Below are positions 18,919 to 29,592 of a stretch of 64,000 bases of DNA, piece by piece. The first letter of the stretch is position 1; every line of letters begins with the position of its first letter. A program made the translations under genes and the position numbers. The notes under the pieces are model-generated. The model searched no databases and was not told where the DNA came from. It worked only from the letters and a program-made list of their open reading frames with translations. The stretch is from Streptococcus sanguinis (GTDB lineage Bacteria > Bacillota > Bacilli > Lactobacillales > Streptococcaceae): positions 496,001 to 560,000 of the forward strand of contig NZ_LR134002.1 of the NCBI RefSeq assembly GCF_900635155.1, read 5' to 3'.

Positions 18919-20373
18919 GTGACGAAAGAAGAAAACTACTCACCGGAAGAAGAAAAGAAAGAGTCGGTCCTTGATTTTGAAGAGGCCAAGGAAATGACAG
19001 TCGGCCAAGCCACTCGTAAGAAAGAGGAGCTGGAAGCCGGTGTGAATGAAAGCGACAATGTGCTGGATAAGTATATCAAGCAGCACCGTCAGGAAATCGA
19101 AGCTGGAAAATTTGAAACCCAGAAAATCAGAAAGCTGCAGGAGCAGGAAACGGCTCAGGCTGAGCAAGCCTCTTCTGATTTGACCGACTTCATCAAAGAA
19201 AGACGGCAAGAGGTTGAAAGTGAACAGGAGATTCAAACAGCTCAGTCGACAGCCACTGAGACTGCAAGTGAGCCAGAAGCAGCTCCAAACCCCTTAGGAT
19301 CTCGCAGTCAACGCTCAGAGCAGGCGGATTCGATTGCTGCTCCCGTTCAAAAGACATCTTACGGTCCTATTCCGGAGCCGCTTGATGAGAAGGAATTAGA
19401 GGTTCCTAAGACACCTTTCTACAAGAAAAAAGCTTTCCTTTATCCTGTCTTGGGACTTCTAGGGATTGCTGTAGCGGGAACAGGGCTCTACTTTGCTCTG
19501 GGGCATAATTGGGGTCACAAGACCGTTACAAGCTCCAGCTCTTCAACATCGCAGTCCAGCAAAAAGAGTTCGTCTTCCTCTAGCTCTGATAATACTGCCA
19601 AGAATCTGAAGTCCTTTAATGATGAATATGCTGCATTTTTCACAGATAGCAATCAGACAGCTGTCAAAAACAGTAAATTCGGCGACTTGGAAAAATTAAA
19701 AACCTTACTTGAAAAGCTAAAAGGCAGCAAAGATTATGATGCAGCCAAGAGCAAGTACGATTCCTTGGTCAAGCAGATTTCGGCTATCCAAAGTGTCAAT
19801 TCGCAGTTTGATGGCGGAGCAATCACTGACGGTGTCTTGAACAAGGAAGCCAAGGCCAATACAAATGCGACCTTCTCAGATGTATCAAGTGGCAATGCTA
19901 AGTTAGATGAAGTTCTAAAGGCAGCAATTGCCCAAGGACGTAGTCAACAAGTACCAACACCAGCGCCTGCTACTGATCAGGGAGGCACCGGTACGGGTAC
20001 AAGCGGCGGTTCAAGCTCGTCTGCTTCTGGTTCAGGCGCTTCCAGCTCATACTCTGGCTATGGTCTTCCAAGCAATGGAGTAAATCTGCAGAGAGATCTC
20101 AGTCGAGTCCCTTATAACCAAGCGGCTATTGATGACGTCAACAATCCAGCTTGGACATTCAACCCTGGCGTTCTGGAGAAAATTTTGCAAACTTCTCGTG
20201 AGCGTGGTTATATTTCTGGTGATAACTATATCCTGGAACGCGTCAATATTATTAAAGGAAACGGCTACTATAACCTCTTCAAGCCAGACGGCACCTACCT
20301 CTTCAGTATCAACTGTAAGACTGGCTACTTCGTCGGAAATGGTCCGGGTCATGCTGACTCACTTGATTTCTAG
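18919..20373 (+). CDS. mapZ: Mid-cell-anchored protein Z (MapZ/LocZ)
   Basis: A 484-residue bitopic protein. A long acidic, helical cytoplasmic region (1-168) with two LDKYIKQHRQE / LTDFIKERRQE-type repeats is followed by one membrane segment (about 171-192). Outside are a Ser-rich linker, a folded helical domain, a second Gly/Ser linker and a C-terminal globular domain. This is the MapZ plan: it marks the equatorial peptidoglycan ring, recruits FtsZ through its N-terminus and is phosphorylated by StkP. GTG is the start (AGAAAGGA upstream). The rlmL-mapZ order matches pneumococcus. Confidence 0.92.
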   Translation: MTKEENYSPEEEKKESVLDFEEAKEMTVGQATRKKEELEAGVNESDNVLDKYIKQHRQEIEAGKFETQKIRKLQEQETAQAEQASSDLTDFIKERRQEVESEQEIQTAQSTATETASEPEAAPNPLGSRSQRSEQADSIAAPVQKTSYGPIPEPLDEKELEVPKTPFYKKKAFLYPVLGLLGIAVAGTGLYFALGHNWGHKTVTSSSSSTSQSSKKSSSSSSSDNTAKNLKSFNDEYAAFFTDSNQTAVKNSKFGDLEKLKTLLEKLKGSKDYDAAKSKYDSLVKQISAIQSVNSQFDGGAITDGVLNKEAKANTNATFSDVSSGNAKLDEVLKAAIAQGRSQQVPTPAPATDQGGTGTGTSGGSSSSASGSGASSSYSGYGLPSNGVNLQRDLSRVPYNQAAIDDVNNPAWTFNPGVLEKILQTSRERGYISGDNYILERVNIIKGNGYYNLFKPDGTYLFSINCKTGYFVGNGPGHADSLDF

Positions 20374-20402
20374 TTTGTTGATGAATTTCATTATATATGC
20401 AC

Positions 20403-20434
20403 AAAAAAAGTTCTCGATTTCGAGAACTTTTTAT
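20403..20434. terminator. Bidirectional terminator between mapZ and luxS
   Basis: AAAGTTCTCG (20407-20416) and CGAGAACTTT (20421-20430) form a perfect stem with an ATTT loop, flanked by A- and T-runs. Confidence 0.9.
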
Positions 20435-20438
20435 TGTT

Positions 20439-20921
20439 TTAAATCACATGGCGTTCAAAGGCATCATCTGAGATTCCTTGGCTGAGAATAAGTTTAGCCC
20501 ATTCTTTGGCTGAGAAGAGGCTGTGATCCTTGTAGTTTCCGCAGGATTCAATGGTTGTTCCAGGGACATCTTCCCAGCTAGTTGTTTCAGCAATTTCTTC
20601 CAGACAGGATTTGATAACCTGAGCAATCTGGTTAGAACTGTGTTGGCCCCACATAATCATGTGAAAACCGGTGCGGCAGCCAAAAGGCGAGCAGTCAATC
20701 ATACCATCAATGCGCTTGCGAATCAGCATGGCTAGCAAATGCTCGATGGTATGCAGGCCGGCAGTTGGAATGGAATCTTCGTTAGGCTGAACCAAGCGGA
20801 TATCAAAATTGGAAATGATGTCGCCTTTAGGGCCAGTTTCTTCTCCGATAAGGCGGACATAAGGTGCTTTGACAATGGTGTGATCCAGCTCAAAGCTTTC
20901 AACGATAACTTCTTTAGACAT
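20439..20921 (-). CDS. luxS: S-ribosylhomocysteine lyase LuxS
   Basis: A 160-residue metalloenzyme that splits S-ribosylhomocysteine to homocysteine and DPD, the AI-2 precursor, in the activated methyl cycle. The metal ligands are visible: His57 and His61 in HTIEH, and Cys127 in ESCGN. The catalytic Cys82 is in FGCRTGF. AAAGGAG lies before ATG. An extended -10 (TGC-TATAAT, minus strand 21042-21037) would give a leader of about 110 nt. Confidence 0.97.
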   Translation of the reverse strand: MSKEVIVESFELDHTIVKAPYVRLIGEETGPKGDIISNFDIRLVQPNEDSIPTAGLHTIEHLLAMLIRKRIDGMIDCSPFGCRTGFHMIMWGQHSSNQIAQVIKSCLEEIAETTSWEDVPGTTIESCGNYKDHSLFSAKEWAKLILSQGISDDAFERHVI

Positions 20922-21286
20922 GTTTTCTCCTTTACAATGTAGCGAGTGCGAGAAGGTTTTTCTAGTGATATCAAGCCATAGATTTGTCTTGTTAGCGAAG
21001 AAAAAGCCTGTCTCATATACTCCTTTTCTTTCTCTGATTATAGCATAAAAATTTTTTATTTGGGAATAAAGTTTAAGTTTTAGAAAAATAAAAAGTTTGA
21101 ATAATCTTGTTTATGGTTTGAAAAAGTTTTGGTGCTCAGGCTTCTACAAACTTTGATGATTTTGTCTCTAAAAAATGGACAAAAGCTTTCTTGATTTTCA
21201 AAAAATAGGTTTGTGAATTTTTTAGATTTGTGATAGAATAGTATGGAATTTTGAATTCAACAATTAAATAGATTTGGAGTAAAAAC
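20922..21286. other. Divergent intergenic region luxS / rny
   Basis: It holds the luxS leader and promoter (minus-strand TATAAT 21042-21037 with a TGC extension). The near-consensus rny promoter follows: TTGTGA 21211-21216, 17-bp spacer, TAGAAT 21234-21239. A small hairpin TTTTGTC/GACAAAA lies at 21160-21184. On the minus strand a short open frame with an AGGAG site starts at 21016 and runs out of frame into luxS. I see no gene otherwise. Confidence 0.6.
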
Positions 21287-22900
21287 ATGGACCTATTTCC
21301 TATAATTATGTCTGTTTTTGCTGCCATCATTGGTTTAGTGATTGGATATGTAAGTGTCTCGGCTAAGATGAAATCATCTAAAGAAGCTGCAGAGCTTACT
21401 CTTTTAAATGCTGAACAAGAAGCAACCAATTTACGCGGACAGGCTGAACGCGAAGCTGATTTGATTGTCAAAGAAGCCAAGCGAGAAACAAGTTCGCTTA
21501 AAAAAGAAGCACTTTTGGAGGCAAAAGAAGAAGCCAGAAAATATCGTGAACAAGTTGATGCAGAATTTAAGTCTGAACGTCAAGAGTTAAAACAAATCGA
21601 AAGCCGCTTGACAGAGCGTGCTTCTACCCTTGACCGCAAAGACGATAATTTAAGCAACAAAGAAAAGGCTTTGGAGCAAAAAGAACAAAGTCTCTCAGAT
21701 AAATCTAAACACATTGATGCGCGTGAAGAACAAGTAGCGGAACTTGAAAAGCAGAAGGCAGCAGAGCTGGAGCGAGTTGCTTCGCTATCGCAGACAGAAG
21801 CGCGTGATATTATTTTGACGCAGACCGAGGACAAGCTTTCTAAAGAGATTGCGACTAGAATTCGGGATGCGGAGCAAGATATCAAAGAGCGGTCTGACAA
21901 GGTTGCGAAGAATATCTTGGTCCAAGCTATGCAGCGTATTGCCGGTGATTATGTCGCCGAGCAAACCAACTCAACGGTGCATCTGCCAGATGACAGTATG
22001 AAGGGGCGGATTATTGGCCGTGAAGGTCGCAACATTCGGACTTTTGAAAGTCTGACTGGTATTGATGTCATCATTGATGACACGCCCGAAGTGGTTACTC
22101 TCTCAGGTTTTGATCCGATTCGTCGCGAGATTGCTCGTATGACCATGGAAGCACTCTTGAAAGACGGTCGCATTCATCCAGCTCGCATCGAGGAGTTGGT
22201 TGAGAAGAACCGTCTAGAAATTGACAATCGTATCCGTGAGTACGGGGAAGCCGCAGCTTATGAAATCGGAGCTCCTAACCTGCATCCTGATTTGATGAAA
22301 ATCATGGGGCGCTTGCAGTTCCGTACTTCTTATGGTCAGAACGTCCTGCGACACTCTATTGAGGTGGCCAAGCTTTCCGGTATCATCGCTGCTGAGTTGG
22401 GTGAAAATGCCAATTTAGCTCGCCGTGCTGGATTCCTCCATGATATTGGCAAGTCTATCGACCGTGAGGTTGAAGGCAGCCACGTGGAAATAGGGACAGA
22501 ACTGGCTCGTAAGTACAAGGAGCATCCAGTTGTTGTTAATACGATTGCCAGTCACCACGGAGATGTGGAAGCGGAAAGTGTCATTGCTGTTATCGTAGCT
22601 GCAGCAGACGCTCTCAGTGCTGCTCGTCCAGGTGCCCGCAGTGAATCTCTGGAAAGCTATATCAAGCGTCTCCAAGATTTGGAAGAAATCGCTAATAGCT
22701 TCAAGGGTGTCAAGAACAGCTTTGCTTTACAAGCCGGTCGTGAAATCCGGATTATGGTTCAGCCGGACAAGATTAAGGATGACAAGATTACGATTTTGGC
22801 TCACGATGTTCGTGAAAAGATCGAAAATAACTTAGAATATCCAGGCAATATCAAGGTAACAGTTATCCGTGAGATGCGAGCCGTTGACTACGCAAAATAA
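21287..22900 (+). CDS. rny: Ribonuclease Y
   Basis: A 537-residue membrane-anchored endoribonuclease that starts mRNA decay in Firmicutes. Order: N-terminal membrane helix (about 4-24), a long charged coiled coil (about 25-200), a KH RNA-binding domain with [15 protein letters not shown], and an HD hydrolase domain with the catalytic His385-Asp386 in [10 protein letters not shown]. Length and order are typical. It has its own promoter at 21211-21239 and a terminator after the stop. Confidence 0.96.
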   Translation: MDLFPIIMSVFAAIIGLVIGYVSVSAKMKSSKEAAELTLLNAEQEATNLRGQAEREADLIVKEAKRETSSLKKEALLEAKEEARKYREQVDAEFKSERQELKQIESRLTERASTLDRKDDNLSNKEKALEQKEQSLSDKSKHIDAREEQVAELEKQKAAELERVASLSQTEARDIILTQTEDKLSKEIATRIRDAEQDIKERSDKVAKNILVQAMQRIAGDYVAEQTNSTVHLPDDSMKGRIIGREGRNIRTFESLTGIDVIIDDTPEVVTLSGFDPIRREIARMTMEALLKDGRIHPARIEELVEKNRLEIDNRIREYGEAAAYEIGAPNLHPDLMKIMGRLQFRTSYGQNVLRHSIEVAKLSGIIAAELGENANLARRAGFLHDIGKSIDREVEGSHVEIGTELARKYKEHPVVVNTIASHHGDVEAESVIAVIVAAADALSAARPGARSESLESYIKRLQDLEEIANSFKGVKNSFALQAGREIRIMVQPDKIKDDKITILAHDVREKIENNLEYPGNIKVTVIREMRAVDYAK

Positions 22901-22909
22901 AGAAGAAAT

Positions 22910-22935
22910 GCAGTCTGGTAACAGATTGCTTTTTT
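22910..22935 (+). terminator. Intrinsic terminator after rny
   Basis: GCAGTCTG and CAGATTGC pair around GTAA, followed by a T6 run. Confidence 0.85.
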
Positions 22936-23069
22936 CTTGAATGTTCTGCTGGCCTATTTAGTTTTCCGTATGATTGCTTGCTTATTTTTTCTATTTTCTC
23001 AAAACTCTAGACACATACATTTCTTCCTATCCTCTTGAAATATCAGCCTAATTTTGTTACACTAGATAG

Positions 23070-23720
<651 letters not shown>

Positions 23721-23745
23721 AAAGTTAGAAATTAGGTAGAAAATT

Positions 23746-24060
23746 ATGATGTTAAAACCGTCTATTGACACTTTGCTGGACAAGGTTCCGTCAAAGTATT
23801 CCTTGGTTATTTTAGAAGCTAAGCGCGCTCATGAGCTTGAAGCTGGAGCTCCCGCTACGCAGGAATTCAAGTCTGTCAAATCCACTCTTCGTGCTTTGGA
23901 AGAAATTGAATCCGGCAATGTCGTTATCCATCCAGATCCAGAAGGCAAGCGTGAGGCAGTTCGCCGTCGGGCAGAAGAAGAGCGCCTGCGTAAAGAAGAA
24001 GAAGAACGCAAGATTAAAGAGCAAATCGCTAAAGAAAAAGAAGAAGGTGAGAAGATTTAA
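23746..24060 (+). CDS. rpoZ: RNA polymerase omega subunit
   Basis: A 104-residue omega subunit that aids assembly of RNA polymerase. The conserved core [20 protein letters not shown] and AKRAHEL...[15 protein letters not shown] is followed by a highly charged K/E/R tail (about 75-104), typical of streptococci. It lies 25 bp after gmk, the standard Firmicute order. Confidence 0.95.
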   Translation: MMLKPSIDTLLDKVPSKYSLVILEAKRAHELEAGAPATQEFKSVKSTLRALEEIESGNVVIHPDPEGKREAVRRRAEEERLRKEEEERKIKEQIAKEKEEGEKI

Positions 24061-24120
24061 GGTTGGGGATGCTCAATCTTATTTTTTCTGTAATGATGTT
24101 TAGGAAAGTGGGGTGAGAAT

Positions 24121-26508
24121 GTGAAGCTAGCAAAGATTATTGTGGATGTTCCTCTGATGCAGACGGACAAGCCCTATAGCTATGCTATTCCAGAAGAGTT
24201 TGCAGGGATGCTGGCAGCTGGCATGCGGGTTCATGTTCCTTTTGGGCAGGGAAATCGCTTGATTCAAGGGATTGTGGTTGGTTTTGATGAGACAGGAGAC
24301 CAAGAAGAGCTGAAGGAGATTGCGGAAGTCCTTGATTTCAGTCCCGTGCTGAATCAGGAACAGCTCTGGCTGGCGGACGAGCTGCGCAAGTCAGTCTTTT
24401 CCTATAAGATTAGCCTTTTAAAGGCCATGCTGCCTAGTCTTCTCAACTCCAGCTATGATAAACTACTCTATCCGACGGAGCTGCTGAATGATGAGGAACG
24501 CTCAGCTATCTTTGGTCAGGAGGACAGTCTTCGCTTTTCTGATTTGGACAAGAAAAGCCAGGCCAAGCTGATGCGACTGACCCAAACTGGCCGCATTCGG
24601 CTGGAGTATCAGGCGACGGACAAGAAGCATATTAAGACTGAGAAATGGTATCAGGTCAATCATACCGCTCTGCAAAATCATGACCTTCCCCGACAAGCTA
24701 AGAAAAAACAAGCATTAAAAGAAGTCTTGCTGGAGCAGCAGGACAGCCAGCTTTTGGCTGATTTGCGAGAAAACTTTTCGCGCGATATTATTAATTACTT
24801 TATCAAAGAAAACCTAATTAGCATTGAGGATAGAGAAATCAGCCGTTCTGCTGCTTATTTCCAAAAGGAGCGGCAGCAACAAAGTCTGACCTTAAATGAT
24901 GAACAAGCCGCAGCGGTTACGGCAATCACTCAGAAAATTGGTCAGAGTCATTCTCAGCCAGTTCTCTTAGAAGGAGTTACGGGCAGTGGGAAGACCGAAG
25001 TTTACTTGCAGGTCATCGCAGAGGCATTGGCTCAGGGCAAGACCGCTATCATGCTGGTTCCAGAGATTTCTCTGACTCCGCAGGTTACAGATCGCTTTAT
25101 TTCTAGATTTGGCGATCAAGTTGCTATTTTGCATTCAGGTCTGTCTGACGGTGAGAAATATGATGAGTGGCGCAAGGTGGAGCGAGGAGCTGCCCAGGTC
25201 GTTGTCGGCGCGCGTTCAGCTATTTTTGCTCCGCTGACAAATATTGGAGCCATTATCATTGATGAAGAGCATGAGTCCTCCTACAAGCAGGATTCTAATC
25301 CTCGCTATCATGCTAGAGAGGTGGCTCTCCTGCGAGCTCAGTATAATCAAGCTGTCTTAGTGTTAGGTTCGGCAACTCCGAGCTTGGAGAGCCGTGCCCG
25401 AGCAAGCCGTGGAGTCTATGATTTTCAGCTGCTCAGCAAGCGTGCAAATCCGCTGGCGCAGATTCCTCAAGTGGAAGTGGTGGATTTTCGGGATTATATC
25501 GGGCAGCATGAGGCCAGTAATTTCACCCCAGTCCTGCTAGAGGCTATTCAAGATCGTCTGGATAAGGGAGAGCAGACGGTTCTCATGCTCAACAGGCGGG
25601 GGTATTCCAGCTTTGTTATGTGTCGGGAATGTGGGACCGTTGACAGCTGTCCCAACTGTGATATTTCTCTGACCCTGCATATGGACACTAAGACCATGAA
25701 CTGCCACTACTGTGGTTTTACTAAGAATATTCCTCAGAGTTGTCCTAACTGTGCCAGCCGCAGCATCCGCTATTATGGCACTGGGACGCAGAAAGCCTAT
25801 GATGAGCTGGTTCAGCTCTTTCCACAGGCTCGTATTTTGCGGATGGATGTAGATACGACCCGTAAGAAAGGCAGTCATGAAGCTATTTTAGAAAGCTTTG
25901 GTCAGGGGCAGGCAGATATTCTCTTAGGCACTCAGATGATTGCCAAGGGATTGGATTTTCCAAACGTGACGCTAGTTGGTGTACTCAATGCAGACACAGC
26001 TCTTAATCTGCCGGACTTTCGCTCTTCAGAGCGAACCTTCCAGCTGCTGACTCAGGTGGCGGGCCGGGCTGGTCGTGCTGAAAAGGCTGGTCAGGTCTTC
26101 ATTCAGTCCTACAATCCTCATCATTATGCCATTGAGTTTGCCAAGCAGCAGGATTACGAGGGCTTTTATGCTTATGAAATGGGAATCCGCCGGCAGCTAG
26201 GCTATCCGCCTTATTACTTTACAGTCGGTCTAACCCTGTCGCATAAGGATGAAGAGACAGCAGTGCGAAAAGCTTATGAGGTTATGGATATTCTGCGGAG
26301 CGGTCTGTCAGAAAAAGTGCAAATCCTAGGTCCAACTCCGAAGCCCATAGCTCGCACCCATAATCTCTATCATTATCAGATTTTGCTCAAATATCGCTTT
26401 GAAGACAAGCTGCAGGCGACGCTAAATCAAGTCTTGGACTGGGCACAGAATCGGGACAATAAAGATTTACGCCTGACAATTGATAATGAACCACAAAATT
26501 TTATGTAA
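24121..26508 (+). CDS. priA: Primosomal replication restart helicase PriA
   Basis: A 795-residue 3'-5' DNA helicase that reloads the replisome at stalled forks. The N-terminal 3'BD and winged-helix region is followed by helicase lobe 1 with Walker A GVTGSGKT (285-292) and DEEH. A zinc region with paired CxxC motifs (CRECGTVDSCPNC, CHYC, CPNC) interrupts lobe 2, as in all PriA. I take GTG 24121, directly preceded by GGGGTGAGAAT. It is 60 bp from rpoZ and upstream of fmt, the usual order. Confidence 0.95.
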   Translation: MKLAKIIVDVPLMQTDKPYSYAIPEEFAGMLAAGMRVHVPFGQGNRLIQGIVVGFDETGDQEELKEIAEVLDFSPVLNQEQLWLADELRKSVFSYKISLLKAMLPSLLNSSYDKLLYPTELLNDEERSAIFGQEDSLRFSDLDKKSQAKLMRLTQTGRIRLEYQATDKKHIKTEKWYQVNHTALQNHDLPRQAKKKQALKEVLLEQQDSQLLADLRENFSRDIINYFIKENLISIEDREISRSAAYFQKERQQQSLTLNDEQAAAVTAITQKIGQSHSQPVLLEGVTGSGKTEVYLQVIAEALAQGKTAIMLVPEISLTPQVTDRFISRFGDQVAILHSGLSDGEKYDEWRKVERGAAQVVVGARSAIFAPLTNIGAIIIDEEHESSYKQDSNPRYHAREVALLRAQYNQAVLVLGSATPSLESRARASRGVYDFQLLSKRANPLAQIPQVEVVDFRDYIGQHEASNFTPVLLEAIQDRLDKGEQTVLMLNRRGYSSFVMCRECGTVDSCPNCDISLTLHMDTKTMNCHYCGFTKNIPQSCPNCASRSIRYYGTGTQKAYDELVQLFPQARILRMDVDTTRKKGSHEAILESFGQGQADILLGTQMIAKGLDFPNVTLVGVLNADTALNLPDFRSSERTFQLLTQVAGRAGRAEKAGQVFIQSYNPHHYAIEFAKQQDYEGFYAYEMGIRRQLGYPPYYFTVGLTLSHKDEETAVRKAYEVMDILRSGLSEKVQILGPTPKPIARTHNLYHYQILLKYRFEDKLQATLNQVLDWAQNRDNKDLRLTIDNEPQNFM

Positions 26509-26550
26509 AGCTTTTTAGCCGAGGTTAAGGTTGTTGTAGACGACTTCTGA

Positions 26551-26556
26551 TATAAT
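26551..26556 (+). promoter_or_regulatory. Extended -10 promoter for fmt
   Basis: TATAAT preceded by TGA, 35 bp before ATG 26592. No clear -35. Confidence 0.5.
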
Positions 26557-26591
26557 AAGGGAAGGAACAAAAAAGGAATCAATAGTTTAAA

Positions 26592-27527
26592 ATGATGAAA
26601 ATAATATTTATGGGAACACCGGACTTCTCAGCGACTGTCCTAAAAGGGCTGCTGGACAGCGGGCAATACGAAGTGTTAGCAGTGGTGACGCAGCCGGACC
26701 GGGCCGTCGGCCGTAAAAGAGAGATTCGCATGACTCCAGTAAAAGAGCTGGCCTTGGAATACGGGCTGCAAGTTTATCAACCGGAGAAGCTGGCTCAAAG
26801 CTCGGATTTAGAGGAGTTGATGAACTTAGAAGCAGACGGTATTGTCACAGCTGCTTTTGGGCAGTTTTTACCTAGCCGCTTGCTAGACAGTGTTGACTTT
26901 GCGGTGAATGTTCATGCCTCCTTGCTGCCTAAATACCGAGGTGGTGCGCCCATTCACTATGCTCTGATCAATGGTGATGAGCAAGCGGGTGTTACGATTA
27001 TGGAAATGGTCAAGGAAATGGATGCTGGAGACATGATAGCCAGCAGAGCGGTGCAGATTGAAGAGACAGACAATGTTGGAACTCTCTTTGAAAAATTGGC
27101 GCTTATCGGTCGAAATCTGTTATTGGATGTGCTGCCAGCTTATAGGGCAGGGCAGATTATTCCTCAGCCGCAGGATCCAAGCCAGGTCACTTTTTCTCCG
27201 AATATCAGCCCAGAAGAAGAGCGGATAGACTGGAGAAAAACAAACCGCCAAATTTTCAATCAAATCCGCGGCATGTATCCTTGGCCGGTAGCTCATACCT
27301 TGCTGCAGGGGCAACGCTTTAAGATTTACGAAGCAGATATGGCGTCTGGCGACGGTCAGCCTGGACAGATATTGTCTATTAGTAAAAAAGAGCTGGTGGT
27401 CGCAGCTGGTCAGGGAGCTCTCTCGCTGAAGACGGTTCAGCCTGCTGGTAAGCCCAAGATGGCTATCGTTGATTTTTTGAATGGACTGGGCCGCAGCCTG
27501 TCCACAGGAGATACTTTTGGAAAGTAA
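26592..27527 (+). CDS. fmt: Methionyl-tRNA formyltransferase
   Basis: A 311-residue enzyme that formylates initiator Met-tRNA with 10-formyl-[17 protein letters not shown] at the N-terminus, the catalytic [21 protein letters not shown] block and [14 protein letters not shown] are diagnostic; a smaller tRNA-binding C-domain follows. ATG 26592 is followed by a second in-frame ATG (26595), so the exact start is ambiguous by one codon. The stop overlaps rsmB by 11 bp. Confidence 0.95.
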   Translation: MMKIIFMGTPDFSATVLKGLLDSGQYEVLAVVTQPDRAVGRKREIRMTPVKELALEYGLQVYQPEKLAQSSDLEELMNLEADGIVTAAFGQFLPSRLLDSVDFAVNVHASLLPKYRGGAPIHYALINGDEQAGVTIMEMVKEMDAGDMIASRAVQIEETDNVGTLFEKLALIGRNLLLDVLPAYRAGQIIPQPQDPSQVTFSPNISPEEERIDWRKTNRQIFNQIRGMYPWPVAHTLLQGQRFKIYEADMASGDGQPGQILSISKKELVVAAGQGALSLKTVQPAGKPKMAIVDFLNGLGRSLSTGDTFGK

Positions 27528-28833
27528 GCAAAAAACGGCCCGTTGGCAGGCCTTGGAAATTTTGGAAGAAGTTTTTGAAGAAGGAGCCTATTCCAATATC
27601 GCCTTAAATCGAGCTCTGAGTCAAAGTCCGCTGAGTCAAGCAGATAAAGGTCTGGTAACAGAGCTGGTTTACGGCACAGTTGCTCGGAAAATCACTCTGG
27701 AATGGTATCTTTCCCATCTGATTGAGGATAGGGATAAATTAGATAACTGGCTCTACATTCTGCTTATGCTCAGTCTGTACCAGATGCTCTATCTAGATAA
27801 AATCCCTCAGCATGCAGTTGTTCATGAGGCTGTTGAAATTGCGAAAATCCGTAAGCGTGGCAGTGAGAAATTTATCAATGCCTTGTTACGTAGGATTGAG
27901 CGTGAGGGTGTGGCTGATTTTGAAACAATCAAGCGCAAAAACAAGCGCTATTCGATCCAGTATTCTCTGCCGGTCTGGCTGGTCAAAGACCTGATAGAAG
28001 AGTATGGCGAAGAAAGAGCTTTAGCTATCTTTGCCAGTCTCTTTGTTCGTAGCAAGGCCAGCATTCGCGTGACGGATATGTCGTGCAAGGCAGAGCTTCG
28101 CCAGCTTTTAGGGGCTGAGGACTCGCTCTTATCTCCGTCAGCCTTGGTTAAGAAACAGGGGCATTTTGCTGGGCACCAGCTCTTTGAAAGCGGAGCGATT
28201 ACGATTCAGGATGAGTCTAGTCAGCTTGTGGCTCCGATTCTGGCCATCGAAGGGGAGGAGCAGATTCTGGATGCCTGCAGTGCACCGGGCGGAAAGACTG
28301 TCCACATGGCTTCCTATCTGACGAGCGGCCACATTACAGCCTTGGACCTCTACGATCATAAGTTAGAGCTCGTAGAAGAAAATGCAGAAAGACTGGGCTT
28401 GGCAGATAAAATCACCACTAAAAAGCTGGACGCGACCAAGGTGTTTGAGACGTTTGGCCCAGATGCTTTCGATAAAATCCTGGTGGATGCTCCTTGCTCT
28501 GGTATTGGCTTAATTCGCCGCAAACCAGATATAAAATATAATAAAGAAAATGCAGATTTTGAGAATTTACAAAAAATTCAGCTGGATATACTAGACAGCG
28601 TTTGTCAAAGTCTACGTAAAGGTGGTATAATAGCTTATAGTACTTGCACGATTATGGCCAAAGAGAATTTTGAGGTTGTCGAGAAATTTCTGGCCAGTCA
28701 TCCGAATTTTGAGCAAGTCTTATTAGACCATGAAAGAAAAGATATCGTCAAAGACGGCTGTATCTTAATTACGCCGGAATTATATGAAAGCGACGGATTT
28801 TTTATCAGTCAATTTAGGAAGATATCGGAATAA
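27517..28833 (+). CDS. rsmB: 16S rRNA (cytosine-C5)-methyltransferase RsmB
   Basis: A 438-residue m5C methyltransferase (m5C967 in E. coli). An N-terminal NusB-like RNA-binding domain (about 1-130) is followed by the SAM domain with [22 protein letters not shown] and YSTCT; the last two carry the catalytic and release cysteines. I choose TTG 27517: AGGAG sits 6 bp upstream at 27506-27510, and the protein then begins [15 protein letters not shown] as in relatives. The longer open frame from ATG 27481 lies inside fmt. It precedes the phosphatase-kinase pair. Confidence 0.9.
   Translation: MESKQKTARWQALEILEEVFEEGAYSNIALNRALSQSPLSQADKGLVTELVYGTVARKITLEWYLSHLIEDRDKLDNWLYILLMLSLYQMLYLDKIPQHAVVHEAVEIAKIRKRGSEKFINALLRRIEREGVADFETIKRKNKRYSIQYSLPVWLVKDLIEEYGEERALAIFASLFVRSKASIRVTDMSCKAELRQLLGAEDSLLSPSALVKKQGHFAGHQLFESGAITIQDESSQLVAPILAIEGEEQILDACSAPGGKTVHMASYLTSGHITALDLYDHKLELVEENAERLGLADKITTKKLDATKVFETFGPDAFDKILVDAPCSGIGLIRRKPDIKYNKENADFENLQKIQLDILDSVCQSLRKGGIIAYSTCTIMAKENFEVVEKFLASHPNFEQVLLDHERKDIVKDGCILITPELYESDGFFISQFRKISE
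28602..28631 (+). promoter_or_regulatory. Candidate internal promoter for stp-stkP inside rsmB
   Basis: TTGTCA (28602-28607), 18-bp spacer, TGG-TATAAT (hexamer 28626-28631). It lies in the rsmB coding region, about 220 bp before stp. It overlaps two consecutive ATA isoleucine codons. Confidence 0.45.
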
Positions 28834-28851
28834 GAGGAGGAAACTGACAGT

Positions 28852-29592
28852 ATGGAAATTTCATTATTAACAGATGTTGGTCAAAAGCGTACAAATAACC
28901 AAGATTATGCCAATCTTTTTGTGAATCGGGCGGGCAAGACCCTTATCATCTTGGCAGATGGTATGGGCGGTCACAGAGCTGGAAACATTGCCAGCGAAAT
29001 GGCTGTGACAGACTTAGGAGCTGCCTGGGTTGATACACAGATTGATTCGGTGAATCAGGTGCGTGAATGGTTTGCGGAGCACTTGGAAGAGGAAAATCAG
29101 CGCATTCATCAATTTGGTCAAGATGAAGAATACAAGGGTATGGGAACGACTTTGGAAGCCTTGGCTATTATTGATAATCAAGCCATCTATGCCCATATCG
29201 GTGATTCTCGCATCGGCCTGATTCGTGGTGATGAATACCGTCAGCTGACTAATGACCACTCGCTTGTTAATGCTTTGTTGAAAGCTGGACAGATTACTCC
29301 AGAAGAAGCAGAGCGTCATCCGCAGAAGAATATCATTACCCAGTCTATTGGTCAAAAAGACGAAGTACAGCCTGACTATGGCATGATTACCTTGGAGGAT
29401 GGTGACTACCTTCTGCTCAACAGTGACGGTCTGACTAATATGATTTCAGACAGTGAAATTTGTGACATTGTCACCAGCGACATCAGCCTGTCTGAAAAAA
29501 CAGAAACCTTAATTCGCTTTGCCAACAATGCTGGAGGACTGGATAACATCACAGTTGCTCTGGTTCGCTTTGACAAGGAGGATAAGGCATGA
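28852..29592 (+). CDS. stp: Ser/Thr protein phosphatase Stp (PP2C family)
   Basis: A 246-residue PPM/PP2C phosphatase with metal-binding motifs [25 protein letters not shown], a GDSRIGLI strand and the C-terminal [11 protein letters not shown]. It removes phosphates placed by the adjacent kinase StkP and so tunes division and wall growth. GAGGAGGAAA precedes ATG. It overlaps the kinase gene by 4 bp (ATGA), the conserved coupling (also called pppL or phpP). Confidence 0.95.
   Translation: MEISLLTDVGQKRTNNQDYANLFVNRAGKTLIILADGMGGHRAGNIASEMAVTDLGAAWVDTQIDSVNQVREWFAEHLEEENQRIHQFGQDEEYKGMGTTLEALAIIDNQAIYAHIGDSRIGLIRGDEYRQLTNDHSLVNALLKAGQITPEEAERHPQKNIITQSIGQKDEVQPDYGMITLEDGDYLLLNSDGLTNMISDSEICDIVTSDISLSEKTETLIRFANNAGGLDNITVALVRFDKEDKA

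Noticed and set aside
27481..27516. Longer N-terminus for RsmB from ATG 27481
   Set aside because: No ribosome site; the extra residues lie in fmt and do not match the family, while TTG 27517 has AGGAG at 6 bp.
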